Assembly (NCBI RefSeq): GCF_022808175.1
Contig: NZ_JALGBX010000031.1
Coordinates: 23,630 to 87,629 of the forward strand
DNA length: 64,000 bases
Reading direction: 5' to 3'
Source of the DNA: Streptomyces sp. AP-93
GTDB taxonomy: Bacteria; Actinomycetota; Actinomycetes; Streptomycetales; Streptomycetaceae
Made by a program: the position numbers and the translations under genes. Position 1 is the first letter of the stretch. Every line of letters begins with the position of its first letter. The notes under the pieces are model-generated. The model did not search any database. It was not told the DNA's origin and worked only from the letters and a program-made list of their open reading frames with translations. Shown here in pieces: positions 1 through 7,216 of the stretch.

Positions 1-467
1 ATGCAAACAGCGTCGAGCTCTGCCCACTGAACTATCAGTTCTCTGCGGCCCAGGGCGACCGCTACGACGACAACTGGCTCGTCATTGGTGGCACGGTGAC
101 GACTCCCGACGGAAGCTGGTCCTTCAGCGATCCGGCTTTGCTGACCGACGAAGCCCGCGAGGTCAGCGCGTGGATGCGTGCGGCAGCCGCAGGGACGGTA
201 GCTGTGACGCGGCCTGATGCCGAAGGCTATTTGTCCCCGGATACATGGTTCAACGAACCAGTCCTGGCCTTCAGTCTCGCCTACCGAGACGAAACCGGGG
301 TGACGATTCGCCTCCACCTGTCCCTAGAAGCGATACCTCCATGGCACCAGGGCGATGACAGGCCGGACATCTACCAGTACTTCGTGGAAGTACGGACGCA
401 TACGGCTGCACTGCTTCACGCAGCAGACCAGTGGGATCTTGCCCTGGCTTCCTTCCCGACCCGCTAA
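1..467 (+). CDS. WapI-family immunity protein, 5' truncated by window edge
   Basis: The frame is open from base 3 and ends at TAA 465-467, giving about 154 residues without a start, so the gene begins upstream of the window. The sequence matches actinobacterial proteins labelled WapI-family immunity proteins. It has an N-terminal beta-rich part with YDDNWLVIGG, then a WSFSDPALLTDEA block, and a conserved end with QYFVEVRTH and AADQWDLAL. Such proteins are thought to bind and neutralise the nuclease tip of WapI/Rhs-type polymorphic toxins in the cytoplasm. No toxin gene lies in the visible DNA, so it may be an orphan immunity gene or its partner may lie upstream. A short hairpin at 484-496 follows the stop. 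The family call is from memory of the conserved pattern; the role is inferred. Confidence 0.7.
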   Translation, partial: ANSVELCPLNYQFSAAQGDRYDDNWLVIGGTVTTPDGSWSFSDPALLTDEAREVSAWMRAAAAGTVAVTRPDAEGYLSPDTWFNEPVLAFSLAYRDETGVTIRLHLSLEAIPPWHQGDDRPDIYQYFVEVRTHTAALLHAADQWDLALASFPTR

Positions 468-503
468 TTGAACGTCACTCTCGCCGGACGCGGTCCGCCG
501 GGC

Positions 504-941
504 TCAACACGGGCTCCGAGGCTTGACTTCTCCATTGGGAAGCCTTTTCAGGGAACCGTTGCCCGCCGCCCGCGCGCCGACCTGGAAGTGCAGCGCGGCG
601 GCCAGGTCCCACGGGTCGCCGCTCGTCAGCACGGTCTTCGTCTGCAGCCCGATGTCCTTGGGGTCCCCGGCCGCCCAGCGCCGGAACCGGCCGAAGACGT
701 CGGGGAGTTCCAGCCCGCCGCAGTCCAGCAGGGATTCCCCGACCAGTACCGCCATCTGCGTGTCGTCGGTGGCCTCGCCCGGATCCCAGCCGCCGCCTCC
801 GCGCATCTCCTCGCCTCGGGCGCTCAACTGCCCGGCGGGGCCGAACTCGTAGGGCGCACCGAGGGCGTCCCCGGCCGCCGAGCCGAGCACGGCTCCGACG
901 GCACGGTCGATCCGGGTGGTCCGGGTGGTCCGGGTGGTCAC
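504..941 (-). pseudogene. ADP-ribosylglycohydrolase, 3'-truncated remnant
   Basis: The product starts at GTG 941-939, overlapping the TGA of the upstream TetR gene in a GTGA junction with GGAGGGG just before it. It begins as a clear ADP-ribosylglycohydrolase (DraG family): IDRAVGAVLGSAAGDALGAP, then the metal-binding ATDDTQM motif, then HFQVGARAAGNGSL. Intact members continue with MRTAPVAL and about 150-200 more residues, including the second metal-binding motif. Here the sequence leaves the family after GNGSL (about 551) and stops 14 codons later. The protein therefore lacks the C-terminal half of the active site and is very probably inactive. The break near 545-551 lies beside a small inverted repeat (aggctt 519-524, aagcct 540-545). 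It is probably co-transcribed with the TetR gene. Confidence 0.8.
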
Positions 942-1537
942 GGGGTCCCCTCCTGTGGTGCGGGGCATACGCGGTCCAGCACCCCGCGCGTGAAGGTGTC
1001 CAGGTCGGTGAGCCCGGCCGCGGCCAGGGTATGCGGGGCGCCCGTCAGGAGGTGGGGGACGGCTCCGTGCAGCGAGAGGGTGAGGTCGCGGGCGTGCTCC
1101 GGACCGGCCGGCAGTCCGGCGGCGGCCAGCAGGTGCCCGAACGCCGCGAAGTCCGCCGCCGCGATCGGGTCCAGCAGCTGCGCCAGCCACGGCCGTCGGG
1201 TCGCCTCGGCCTGTAGCTCCAAGTAGGCCACCACGCGCGGCCGCCCGGCTCCGGCCGTATCGCGGAGCAGGCCGGCGAGCAGCGCGGCGAGTCCGGCCCG
1301 GTCGGCGGGGCCGGCGCCGGCCCCCGCGAGCCGGTCGGCGAGTGCCCGGTACTGCTCCAGGCAGCGCTCGGCGACCGCGCGCAGCAGCGCGTCGCGGGTC
1401 GGGAAGTAGTTCTTGGCGGTGCCGAGCGGCACGTCGGCCGCCGCGTCGACGGCTCGGTGCGTCAGCCCCCGCCCGCCCGCTTCGGCGAGCACCGTGATGG
1501 CCGCGTCCCGCAGCCGGTTCCTTCGGTCCTGGTTCAC
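938..1537 (-). CDS. TetR/AcrR-family transcriptional regulator
   Basis: The 199-residue protein starts at GTG 1537-1535, only 12 bases from a large palindrome. Residues about 8-52 form a TetR-type helix-turn-helix: RLRDAAITVLAEAGGRGLTH, then DVPLGTAKNYFPTRDALL. The all-alpha C-terminal ligand-binding part is Ala/Leu-rich, as usual. It is divergent from an FAD monooxygenase, and the palindrome at 1550-1591 covers the shared promoter region, so autoregulation together with repression of the monooxygenase is the simple model. The stop overlaps the start of the truncated ADP-ribosylglycohydrolase, so the two are probably one transcript. The ligand is unknown; a monooxygenase substrate is a reasonable guess. 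Confidence 0.9.
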   Translation of the reverse strand: MNQDRRNRLRDAAITVLAEAGGRGLTHRAVDAAADVPLGTAKNYFPTRDALLRAVAERCLEQYRALADRLAGAGAGPADRAGLAALLAGLLRDTAGAGRPRVVAYLELQAEATRRPWLAQLLDPIAAADFAAFGHLLAAAGLPAGPEHARDLTLSLHGAVPHLLTGAPHTLAAAGLTDLDTFTRGVLDRVCPAPQEGTP

Positions 1538-1549
1538 CTTGCCAGCTTA

Positions 1550-1591
1550 ACCACACCCGTGGTACCACAGATGTGGCACCACGGGTGTGGT
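1550..1591. promoter_or_regulatory. 42-bp near-perfect palindrome, likely TetR operator
   Basis: Left arm 1550-1569 and right arm 1572-1591 are reverse complements at 19 of 20 positions around a 2-base centre. Each arm itself contains the smaller dyad ACCAC-N4-GTGGT, so the site could hold more than one dimer. It lies between the divergent TetR gene (start 1537) and the FAD monooxygenase gene (start 1624). This is the position expected for an operator controlling both. Confidence 0.85.
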
Positions 1592-1623
1592 GGTGGGTGG
1601 GCGGCGCGGAGGAGGGGTGTGTC

Positions 1624-2700
1624 ATGGGCGTGAGTGCTGGGGGCAGGGGTGCGCAGCGGGGCTCGGCGGTGGTCGTCGGCGCCGGGGTCGGCGGTCTCGC
1701 CACCGCCATCGGCCTGCGCCGGACCGGATGGGAGGTGACCGTTCTGGAGCGCCGGGCCGAGCCGGAGCGGTACGGCACCGCCTTCGGCATCCACCCCACG
1801 GCTCAGGCGGCCCTCGACCGGCTCGGCCTCGGCGGGGCGCTCCGGGTGCGCGCGGTCCCGTACCGCGACGCGCGGATCCGGCGCCCCGACGGCCGGGTCC
1901 TGGCCGCGCTCCCGCTGGAGCGGATCGAACGTACGGCAGGCCGCCCCGAACTCCTCATCTCACGGCCCTACTTGATCGAAGCGCTGCTCGCCGAGCTCGC
2001 GCGGCTCGGCGGCACGGACATCGCGTACGGCCGGGCCTACGAGGCTTCGGCCGCGCAGGGCGCAGACCTCCTCGTCGGAGCCGACGGGATCAACAGCGCG
2101 GTCCGCGGCGCTCACTTCGAGGGCGGGAGCCGGCCGCGCGAGCTCGGCACCACGGCCTGGATCGGCACCGCCGGGTTCGAGACCGGCGTCTACGGCGAGA
2201 CCTGGGGCCGGGGCCGTTTCTTCGGGATGACCCCGGTCGAACCCGGCCGCACCAACTGGTACGCCACCGTGCCCGAGGCCACCACGGCGGAGGATCTGCG
2301 GGCCGCCTTCGCCGACTGGCACGACCCCATCCCGCGCGTGCTCGCCGACACCGACCCGCAGACCTGGATCCGCTACCGGATGCGTCACCTCCACCCGGCG
2401 CTGCCCTCCTTCACCCGCACGGCCGGGCCCGGGCCGGTCGTGCTGGTCGGCGACGCGGCGCATGCCATGACCCCGAACCTCGGCCAGGGCGCCTGCACCG
2501 CTCTCCTCGACGCGGAGGCCTTCACCCGGGCCGTGGCCGCCCACGGCGCCGGCAGCCTGCCCGCCGCACTGCGCGCGTACGACGGCGAGCGCCGCCGCAG
2601 CGCCCAGCGGGCGGCATTCGGCTCCCGGACCCTGCACCGCTTCATGACCGTCCGCCACCCGGCCCTGCGGGACGCGCTCGTCGGCCTGCTGCCCGGGTAG
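1624..2700 (+). CDS. FAD-dependent monooxygenase (UbiH/PHBH-like)
   Basis: The 358-residue protein starts at ATG 1624 behind a GGAGGAGGG ribosome site. It has the N-terminal FAD-binding Rossmann motif VVVGAGVGG (about 16-24) with the acidic end VLERR. The second FAD motif GDAAHAMTPNLGQGACTALL (about residue 276 onward) is typical of group A flavin hydroxylases. Such enzymes use NAD(P)H, FAD and O2 to hydroxylate or epoxidise aromatic or polyketide substrates. The middle is shorter than in 4-hydroxybenzoate hydroxylase, and the substrate cannot be read from sequence. Its partner is the divergent TetR regulator, so it may be an inducible detoxification enzyme. Confidence 0.88.
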   Translation: MGVSAGGRGAQRGSAVVVGAGVGGLATAIGLRRTGWEVTVLERRAEPERYGTAFGIHPTAQAALDRLGLGGALRVRAVPYRDARIRRPDGRVLAALPLERIERTAGRPELLISRPYLIEALLAELARLGGTDIAYGRAYEASAAQGADLLVGADGINSAVRGAHFEGGSRPRELGTTAWIGTAGFETGVYGETWGRGRFFGMTPVEPGRTNWYATVPEATTAEDLRAAFADWHDPIPRVLADTDPQTWIRYRMRHLHPALPSFTRTAGPGPVVLVGDAAHAMTPNLGQGACTALLDAEAFTRAVAAHGAGSLPAALRAYDGERRRSAQRAAFGSRTLHRFMTVRHPALRDALVGLLPG

Positions 2701-2753
2701 CCCGTCCCGGTCAGACCGTCCCCGGTGAGCCGGTCCCGGTCAGCCCGTCCGGG

Positions 2754-3239
2754 CTAGGCCGTCCCGGCAGCGGCGAGCCGGCGTTCCACTTCTTCCCCCG
2801 ACATGTCCTCCAGGTGGGTCAAGAAGATCCACGTGTGTCCGTACGGGTCTCGCAGGTGGGCCGTCCGGTCGCCGTGGAACTGGTCCGCGGGCTCCTGCAG
2901 CACTTCCGCGCCCGCCGCCGCGGCCGTCCGGACGAGTCCGTCCACGTCCGCGACGAACACGTGCAGCGCCACCGAGGTCCCGCCCAGCGCCGTCGGCGCG
3001 GTGAACCCGCCCTCGGCGGTGTCGCCCAGCATCAGCACCGCCCCGCCGATGCGGATCTCCGCGTGCAGGACGCCGCCGCCCGGTGCGTCCAGCCGGAACT
3101 CCTCCACGGCCCCGAAGGCCCGTACGTAGAAATCCAGGGCGCCGACCGCGTCGGCCACCATGATGTGCGGCACCACCGCCGTGCGATAGCGCTCCGGGAT
3201 CGTCTGTCCTGACACCTCTGCCGCCTCGTTGTTCGTCAT
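2754..3239 (-). CDS. VOC-family (glyoxalase/bleomycin-resistance-like) protein
   Basis: The protein has 161 residues and starts at ATG 3239. It has the PhnB-like form of the vicinal oxygen chelate fold: VVPHIMVADAVGALDFYVRA at the start, a central FVADVDGLVRTAAAAGA helix, and DRTAHLRDPYGHTWIFLTH at the end. The C-terminal tail (EEVERRLAAAG) is common in this subgroup. VOC proteins bind a metal and act as isomerases, dioxygenases or drug-binding proteins, and the substrate here is unknown. It converges with the FAD monooxygenase. A short hairpin (agcccg/cgggct, about 2742-2755) sits at the 3' junction within GC-rich direct repeats. Confidence 0.85.
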   Translation of the reverse strand: MTNNEAAEVSGQTIPERYRTAVVPHIMVADAVGALDFYVRAFGAVEEFRLDAPGGGVLHAEIRIGGAVLMLGDTAEGGFTAPTALGGTSVALHVFVADVDGLVRTAAAAGAEVLQEPADQFHGDRTAHLRDPYGHTWIFLTHLEDMSGEEVERRLAAAGTA

Positions 3240-3321
3240 GTCCGTGACCGTAGGACCTCAAGTGCGATTCAGGTCAAGAGGGCCGGTGGCGTCCCTGCAG
3301 AACGTGAGTACGCTGCTACAC

Positions 3322-3837
3322 ATGACGGGTCACCCCCCGGGTCCGCTCTGGACGGGCCGGGCCTCCAACCGTGCGCAGTGGATCCTCGCCGGAGCCGGTG
3401 CGGCCTGTCTGGCGCTCGGAATCCAGCTCGCCGTCGGCCACGCCTGGGGCGCCGGCATCGTCGCGCTGCTCATGGCGGTGATCGGCTGCCTCGCCGCGGG
3501 CCTGCTCATCCTCTTCGGCACCCTCGCCTTCGTGCACGCCGCCGTCACCGTCGACGCCGAGGCCATCGACGTGCGCTGCGGGCACATCGGGCTGCCGCGC
3601 CGCAGGATCCGGCTCACGGAGGTGGAGGCCGCCGAGTACGTGCCCCGGATCACCCCGCAGCAGTGGGGCGGCTGGGGCTACCGCTGGCGTCCCGAGCGCG
3701 GCACCGCCATCATCGTCCGGCGCGGCGAGGGACTGGAGCTGCGGCTCGGCGACGGCAAGCTCTTCACCGTGACGGTCGACGACGCGCAGAACGCGGTCCT
3801 CGTGATCCGCGCCCATCTGCGTGCCCTGGCCCACTGA
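3322..3837 (+). CDS. small two-TM membrane protein, PH-like C-terminal domain
   Basis: The product is about 171 residues from ATG 3322. No ribosome site is visible, and GTG 3304 is an in-frame alternative, so a leaderless start is possible. Two hydrophobic segments (about 18-38 and 45-72) form a hairpin in the membrane. The rest is a beta-rich cytosolic part (AAVTVDAEAIDVRCGHIGLP, then TAIIVRRGEGLELRLGDGKL) of the kind seen in bacterial PH-domain membrane proteins. It is conserved in streptomycetes to my knowledge but has no assigned function. It lies 40 bases before the apolipoprotein N-acyltransferase gene on the same strand. Confidence 0.75.
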   Translation: MTGHPPGPLWTGRASNRAQWILAGAGAACLALGIQLAVGHAWGAGIVALLMAVIGCLAAGLLILFGTLAFVHAAVTVDAEAIDVRCGHIGLPRRRIRLTEVEAAEYVPRITPQQWGGWGYRWRPERGTAIIVRRGEGLELRLGDGKLFTVTVDDAQNAVLVIRAHLRALAH

Positions 3838-3877
3838 CTCCGCCGCCGGCACAGGCAGGGGACGTACACTCCGCCAG

Positions 3878-5527
3878 ATGAGCAGCAGTGCGACCCGCGC
3901 GGCCGGGAACGAAGCCGGGAACGAAGCCGGGATCGAGTCCCAAGGGCAGGGTCCGGGGCAAGACGGAGCCGGCGGGCGGCCTGCGCAAGCGCCCGAGGCC
4001 GGGGCCGTCGCGCGCCGGTGGGCCGGCCGGTCCGCGCGGCCCGGGGCCGCCGTCCTGTCCGGCGTGCTCCTCTACCTCAGCTTCCCGCCCCGCCCCCTGT
4101 GGTGGCTGGCCACCCTCGCCCTCGCCCTGCTCGGCTGGTGCCTGTACGGGCGCCGCGCGCGCGGCGGTTTCGGCCTGGGGGTGCTGCACGGCCTCGGCTT
4201 CCTGCTGCCGCTGCTCGTCTGGACCGGCGAGGGCGTCGGCCCGGTGCCGTGGCTGGCGCTCGTCACCCTCGAATCCCTGCTGATCGGCCTCACCACCCTC
4301 GGCATCTCGCTCGTCAGCCGGCTCCCCGCCTGGCCGCTGTGGGGCGCCGCCGTCTGGATCGCCGGCGAGGCACTGCGCGCCCGGGCCCCCTTCGGCGGCT
4401 TCCCCTGGGGCAAGCTGGCCTTCGGCCAGCCCGACGGGGTCTTCCTGCCGCTCGCCGCGCTCGGCGGCACCCCGCTGCTCTCCTTCGCCGTGGCCCTGTG
4501 CGGATTCGGCCTGTACGAGGTCCTGCGCGTCGGCGCCGACACCCGCCGGGCCACCGCCGCGCTGCTCGCCGCCACCGCCGTGGCCGCTCCGCTCGCCGGG
4601 GCGCTGGCAGCCCGGCCGCTGGTCTCCGACGCGGCCGAGGACGGCACCGTGGTGGCCGCCGTCATCCAGGGCAACGTCCCGCGCGCCGGGTTCGACTTCA
4701 ACGCCCAGCGCCGCCAGGTCCTGGACAACCACGCCAACCGCACGATCCAGCTCGCCGAGGACATCAAGCTCGGCAAGGTCGCGAAACCGGACTTCGTCGT
4801 CTGGCCGGAGAACTCCTCCGACATCGACCCATACACCGAGCCCGATGCCTACGGCGTCATCGACAACGCGGTCAAGACCATCGGGGTGCCCGTCGCCATC
4901 GGCTCCGTCCTCGCCCCGGAGACCGGCCCGCTGCGCAACACGATGATCCTGTGGGACCCGGTCAAGGGCCCCGTGGACACCTACGACAAGCGCAAGATCC
5001 AGCCCTTCGGCGAGCGCATCCCGATGCGCTCCTTCGTCCGGCTCTTCAGCTCCGACGTGGACCGGGTGCGGCGCGACTTCGGCCCCGGCAAGGAGCCCGG
5101 GGTCTTCGACATGGCGGGCAGCGGAGTCGGCATGGTCACCTGCTACGAGGCCGCCTTCGACGACGCGGTCCGCTCCACCGTCCGGGCCGGCGCCCAGGTC
5201 ATCGCGGTACCCAGCAACAACGCCACCTTCGGCCGCACCGAGATGACCTACCAGCAGCTCGCCATGGACCGGGTCCGGGCCGTGGAGCACAGCCGGACCG
5301 TACTGGTCCCCGTCACCAGCGGGGTCAGCGCCGTGATCCGCCCCGACGGCGAGATCGTGCAGCAGACGAAGCTGTTCACCGCCGACGCCCTGGTCGCGGA
5401 GATCCCGCTGCGCTCCACGCAGACCCCGGCCACCCGCTTCGGTCCGCTCGCCGAGTACCTCCTGCTGGCCGTTGCCGCGGCCGGCCTCGGCTGGACGTTC
5501 GCACGCCGGATGCGCAGGGCCTCGTAG
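3878..5527 (+). CDS. lnt: apolipoprotein N-acyltransferase
   Basis: The 549-residue protein is chosen from ATG 3878. It is an integral membrane enzyme that N-acylates the lipidated cysteine of lipoproteins, the last step of lipoprotein maturation. A low-complexity tail (residues 1-55, with a duplicated AGNE) precedes six or so membrane segments (about 55-240). An extracytoplasmic nitrilase domain follows (about 260-515), then one last membrane helix (about 522-542). The catalytic triad is visible: E311 in WPENSSD, K371 in YDKRK and C422 in MVTCYEAAF. The downstream NUDIX gene begins 9 bases after the stop and is probably co-transcribed. Many actinobacteria carry more than one lnt paralog, and nothing here shows which this is. 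Confidence 0.93.
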   Translation: MSSSATRAAGNEAGNEAGIESQGQGPGQDGAGGRPAQAPEAGAVARRWAGRSARPGAAVLSGVLLYLSFPPRPLWWLATLALALLGWCLYGRRARGGFGLGVLHGLGFLLPLLVWTGEGVGPVPWLALVTLESLLIGLTTLGISLVSRLPAWPLWGAAVWIAGEALRARAPFGGFPWGKLAFGQPDGVFLPLAALGGTPLLSFAVALCGFGLYEVLRVGADTRRATAALLAATAVAAPLAGALAARPLVSDAAEDGTVVAAVIQGNVPRAGFDFNAQRRQVLDNHANRTIQLAEDIKLGKVAKPDFVVWPENSSDIDPYTEPDAYGVIDNAVKTIGVPVAIGSVLAPETGPLRNTMILWDPVKGPVDTYDKRKIQPFGERIPMRSFVRLFSSDVDRVRRDFGPGKEPGVFDMAGSGVGMVTCYEAAFDDAVRSTVRAGAQVIAVPSNNATFGRTEMTYQQLAMDRVRAVEHSRTVLVPVTSGVSAVIRPDGEIVQQTKLFTADALVAEIPLRSTQTPATRFGPLAEYLLLAVAAAGLGWTFARRMRRAS

Positions 5528-5536
5528 GGTCGGGGA

Positions 5537-6031
5537 ATGACCACACCTGACTTCATCCGTACCCTGCGCGCCACCGCCGGTAACCAGTTGCTGCTGCTGC
5601 CCGGGGTGACCGCCGTCGTCGTCGACGACCGGGGGCGGGTCCTGCTGGGCCGACGCGCCGACACCGGACGGTGGTCGGTCGTCGGCGGGATCGCGGAGCC
5701 GGGGGAGCAGCCGGCCGACACGGCGGTGCGCGAGGTGTACGAGGAGACGGCGGTGCGGTGCGTACCGGACCGGGTGGTGCTGGTGCAGATGCTCCCGCCG
5801 ATCACCTACCCGAACGGTGACGTCTGCCAGTTCCAGGACATCACCTTCCGCTGCCGGGCCACGGGCGGGGCGGCACGGGTCAACGACAACGAGTCGCTGG
5901 AGGTGGCCTGGTTCGAGCCGGACGCGCTGCCGGAGCCGCTGGAGTCCTTCGCGGTCGACCGGATCCGCCAGGCCCTGCGGGACGAGCCGACCTGGTTCGC
6001 GGCCCCCGCCCCGGTCGGCCCCGGCAACTGA
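5537..6031 (+). CDS. NUDIX hydrolase
   Basis: This 164-residue cytosolic protein contains a NUDIX box beginning GGIAEPGEQPADTAVREVYE and ending EETAV. This fits GX5EX7REUXEEXGU except for Thr in place of the last Gly. The box follows a strand with VVVDDRGRVLLGRR. Such enzymes hydrolyse nucleoside diphosphates linked to another group using Mg2+ bound by the box glutamates. Position 9 bases after lnt suggests one transcript, but no functional tie to lipoprotein acylation is known. The GC-rich hairpin at 6032-6049 directly follows the stop. The substrate is not predictable. Confidence 0.88.
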   Translation: MTTPDFIRTLRATAGNQLLLLPGVTAVVVDDRGRVLLGRRADTGRWSVVGGIAEPGEQPADTAVREVYEETAVRCVPDRVVLVQMLPPITYPNGDVCQFQDITFRCRATGGAARVNDNESLEVAWFEPDALPEPLESFAVDRIRQALRDEPTWFAAPAPVGPGN

Positions 6032-6049
6032 CCGCCCGGCCGCGGGCGG
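6032..6049 (+). terminator. hairpin after lnt-NUDIX unit
   Basis: A perfect 7-bp stem (ccgcccg 6032-6038, cgggcgg 6043-6049) with a GCCG loop starts one base after the NUDIX stop. There is no T-tract, as is common in streptomycete terminators. It lies in the gap between convergent genes. Confidence 0.5.
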
Positions 6050-6077
6050 CGACCGCCCCGGCGCCCACCGCCCCGGC

Positions 6078-6893
6078 TCAGCCGTGGCCGGAGGCCTCGC
6101 GGTAGAGCTCCACGGCCTGCCCGCCCATGACCGCGCTGTACGAGACCTCCGGGACGGTCCCGCCGCCCTCGTGGCCCCCGAGGACGCCCGCCAGGGCGCC
6201 GTCGACGAGCCAGGGGCTGCCGCTGGTGCCGCCGCCGAGGTCCGGGCACTCGACGCGGCGCTGGGTCGCTGAGAACAGGGTCGTGGCGTTGGCGCAGTAC
6301 AGCGGGGCCTCCTCGCGGCTCGGGTAGCCCACGATGGACACCGTGGCATCGGCCGGCTGTTCCGCCGCGACCGGGAAGCCCCCGACCAGGTCCTCGATCT
6401 GCCGGCCGTTCAGCGGGTGGCCGTCCGGCTGCTGGCCGTCCAGCGGGGCCACCGTCGCGAAGGCGATGTCGGCGTCGGCCTCCTCGCCGTCCGTCCAGCC
6501 CGCGGCCACGTACGTGCCGGTCAGCTTCCACAGGCCGTACGGGGCCTCCCCGTCGCGGTAGCCGGGGGCGAAGACGGTGGTGTCCGGGCTGCCCAGACAG
6601 TGCGCGGCGGTGACGATCACGTCGCGGTCCGGGCTGCGCACCACGGACGCGGTGCAGAAGTGGCCGCCGTCGAGCCCGCCCGCGAAGAGCGCCCCCACCC
6701 GCCCGGCCGTCTCGTCGGCGGCCGCCGTGACGGTGACGCCGAGCGGCGGTCCGGCCGACGCGTCGGGGGCGTCCATGCCGAGCAGGGCCGTCATGGTGGC
6801 CAGGGCGAGCAGGATCCGCGCAGCGCGCCGGCCACGGGCACGGGCGCGGGCACGGGCGCGGCGGTCCGGTCGGGAGGGGAGGCGCTGGATCAT
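6078..6893 (-). CDS. secreted trypsin-like serine protease
   Basis: The 271-residue precursor starts at ATG 6893. It has a long Arg-rich n-region with an RARARARARGRR run, a hydrophobic core (ARILLALATMTALLGM) and a likely cleavage after DASA, so it is probably exported. The chymotrypsin-fold triad is visible: His in TAAHC, Asp in DADIAFATV and Ser in GGGTSGSPWL. Two cysteine pairs (FCTAS...AAHC and LYCAN...VECPD) probably form disulphides. Homologues are described as peptidase S1 family or V8-like proteases. The substrate is unknown. It converges with the lnt-NUDIX unit. Confidence 0.88.
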   Translation of the reverse strand: MIQRLPSRPDRRARARARARGRRAARILLALATMTALLGMDAPDASAGPPLGVTVTAAADETAGRVGALFAGGLDGGHFCTASVVRSPDRDVIVTAAHCLGSPDTTVFAPGYRDGEAPYGLWKLTGTYVAAGWTDGEEADADIAFATVAPLDGQQPDGHPLNGRQIEDLVGGFPVAAEQPADATVSIVGYPSREEAPLYCANATTLFSATQRRVECPDLGGGTSGSPWLVDGALAGVLGGHEGGGTVPEVSYSAVMGGQAVELYREASGHG

Positions 6894-7216
6894 GCTCCGA
6901 GCCTCACGGGGCAACCTGTGACCGGAGCCGGGGAATCCATATGAATCCGCTGTGAATCGGCGGGGGAGGCCGGCGAGCCCCTTCACGGGCCGGATCTCAC
7001 GGGCCGGATCTCACGGGCCGGATCTTCACGGGTCGGATCTTCACGGGCCGGATCGCCTCCGCCGTCGGCGCGGCCGGCGCGCCGTGCGGTCCGCCGACCG
7101 GATGGGCGCCGCCCGATGGCCGCGGGCGCGGGGATGTGAGGTAGTCGGGGATATCAGGCGGCCGGGGGCATGAGGCGGCCGGGGGAGGCCGGTCACCCCG
7201 AGGCGGAGGGCGCAGC
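6894..7216. other. intergenic spacer with short tandem repeats
   Basis: This 323-base spacer separates the divergent protease and channel-like genes. It contains five tandem copies of a 14-15 bp unit (TCACGGGCCGGATC, 6982-7054) and the ribosome site GGCGGAGGG (7202-7210) for the right-hand gene. No convincing small ORF was seen. Promoters for both genes should be here, but I could not assign -10/-35 boxes with confidence. Confidence 0.5.
6982..7054. repeat. five tandem 14-15 bp repeats
   Basis: The unit TCACGGGCCGGATC(T) repeats five times with one variant (GGGTCGG in copy 4). GGGCCGGATC within it is rich in dyad symmetry. It lies between divergent promoters, so it may be replication slippage, an iteron-like binding array, or simply a variable tandem repeat. 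Confidence 0.8.

Noticed and set aside
3764..6349. Very long minus-strand open frame across lnt and the NUDIX gene
   Set aside because: It is codon-opposed to clearly real plus-strand genes and its protein is Arg/Ala/Gly-rich without domains. Such frames are normal in high-GC DNA.
6982..7054. CRISPR-like array
   Set aside because: The repeats are directly adjacent without spacers and no cas genes are present.
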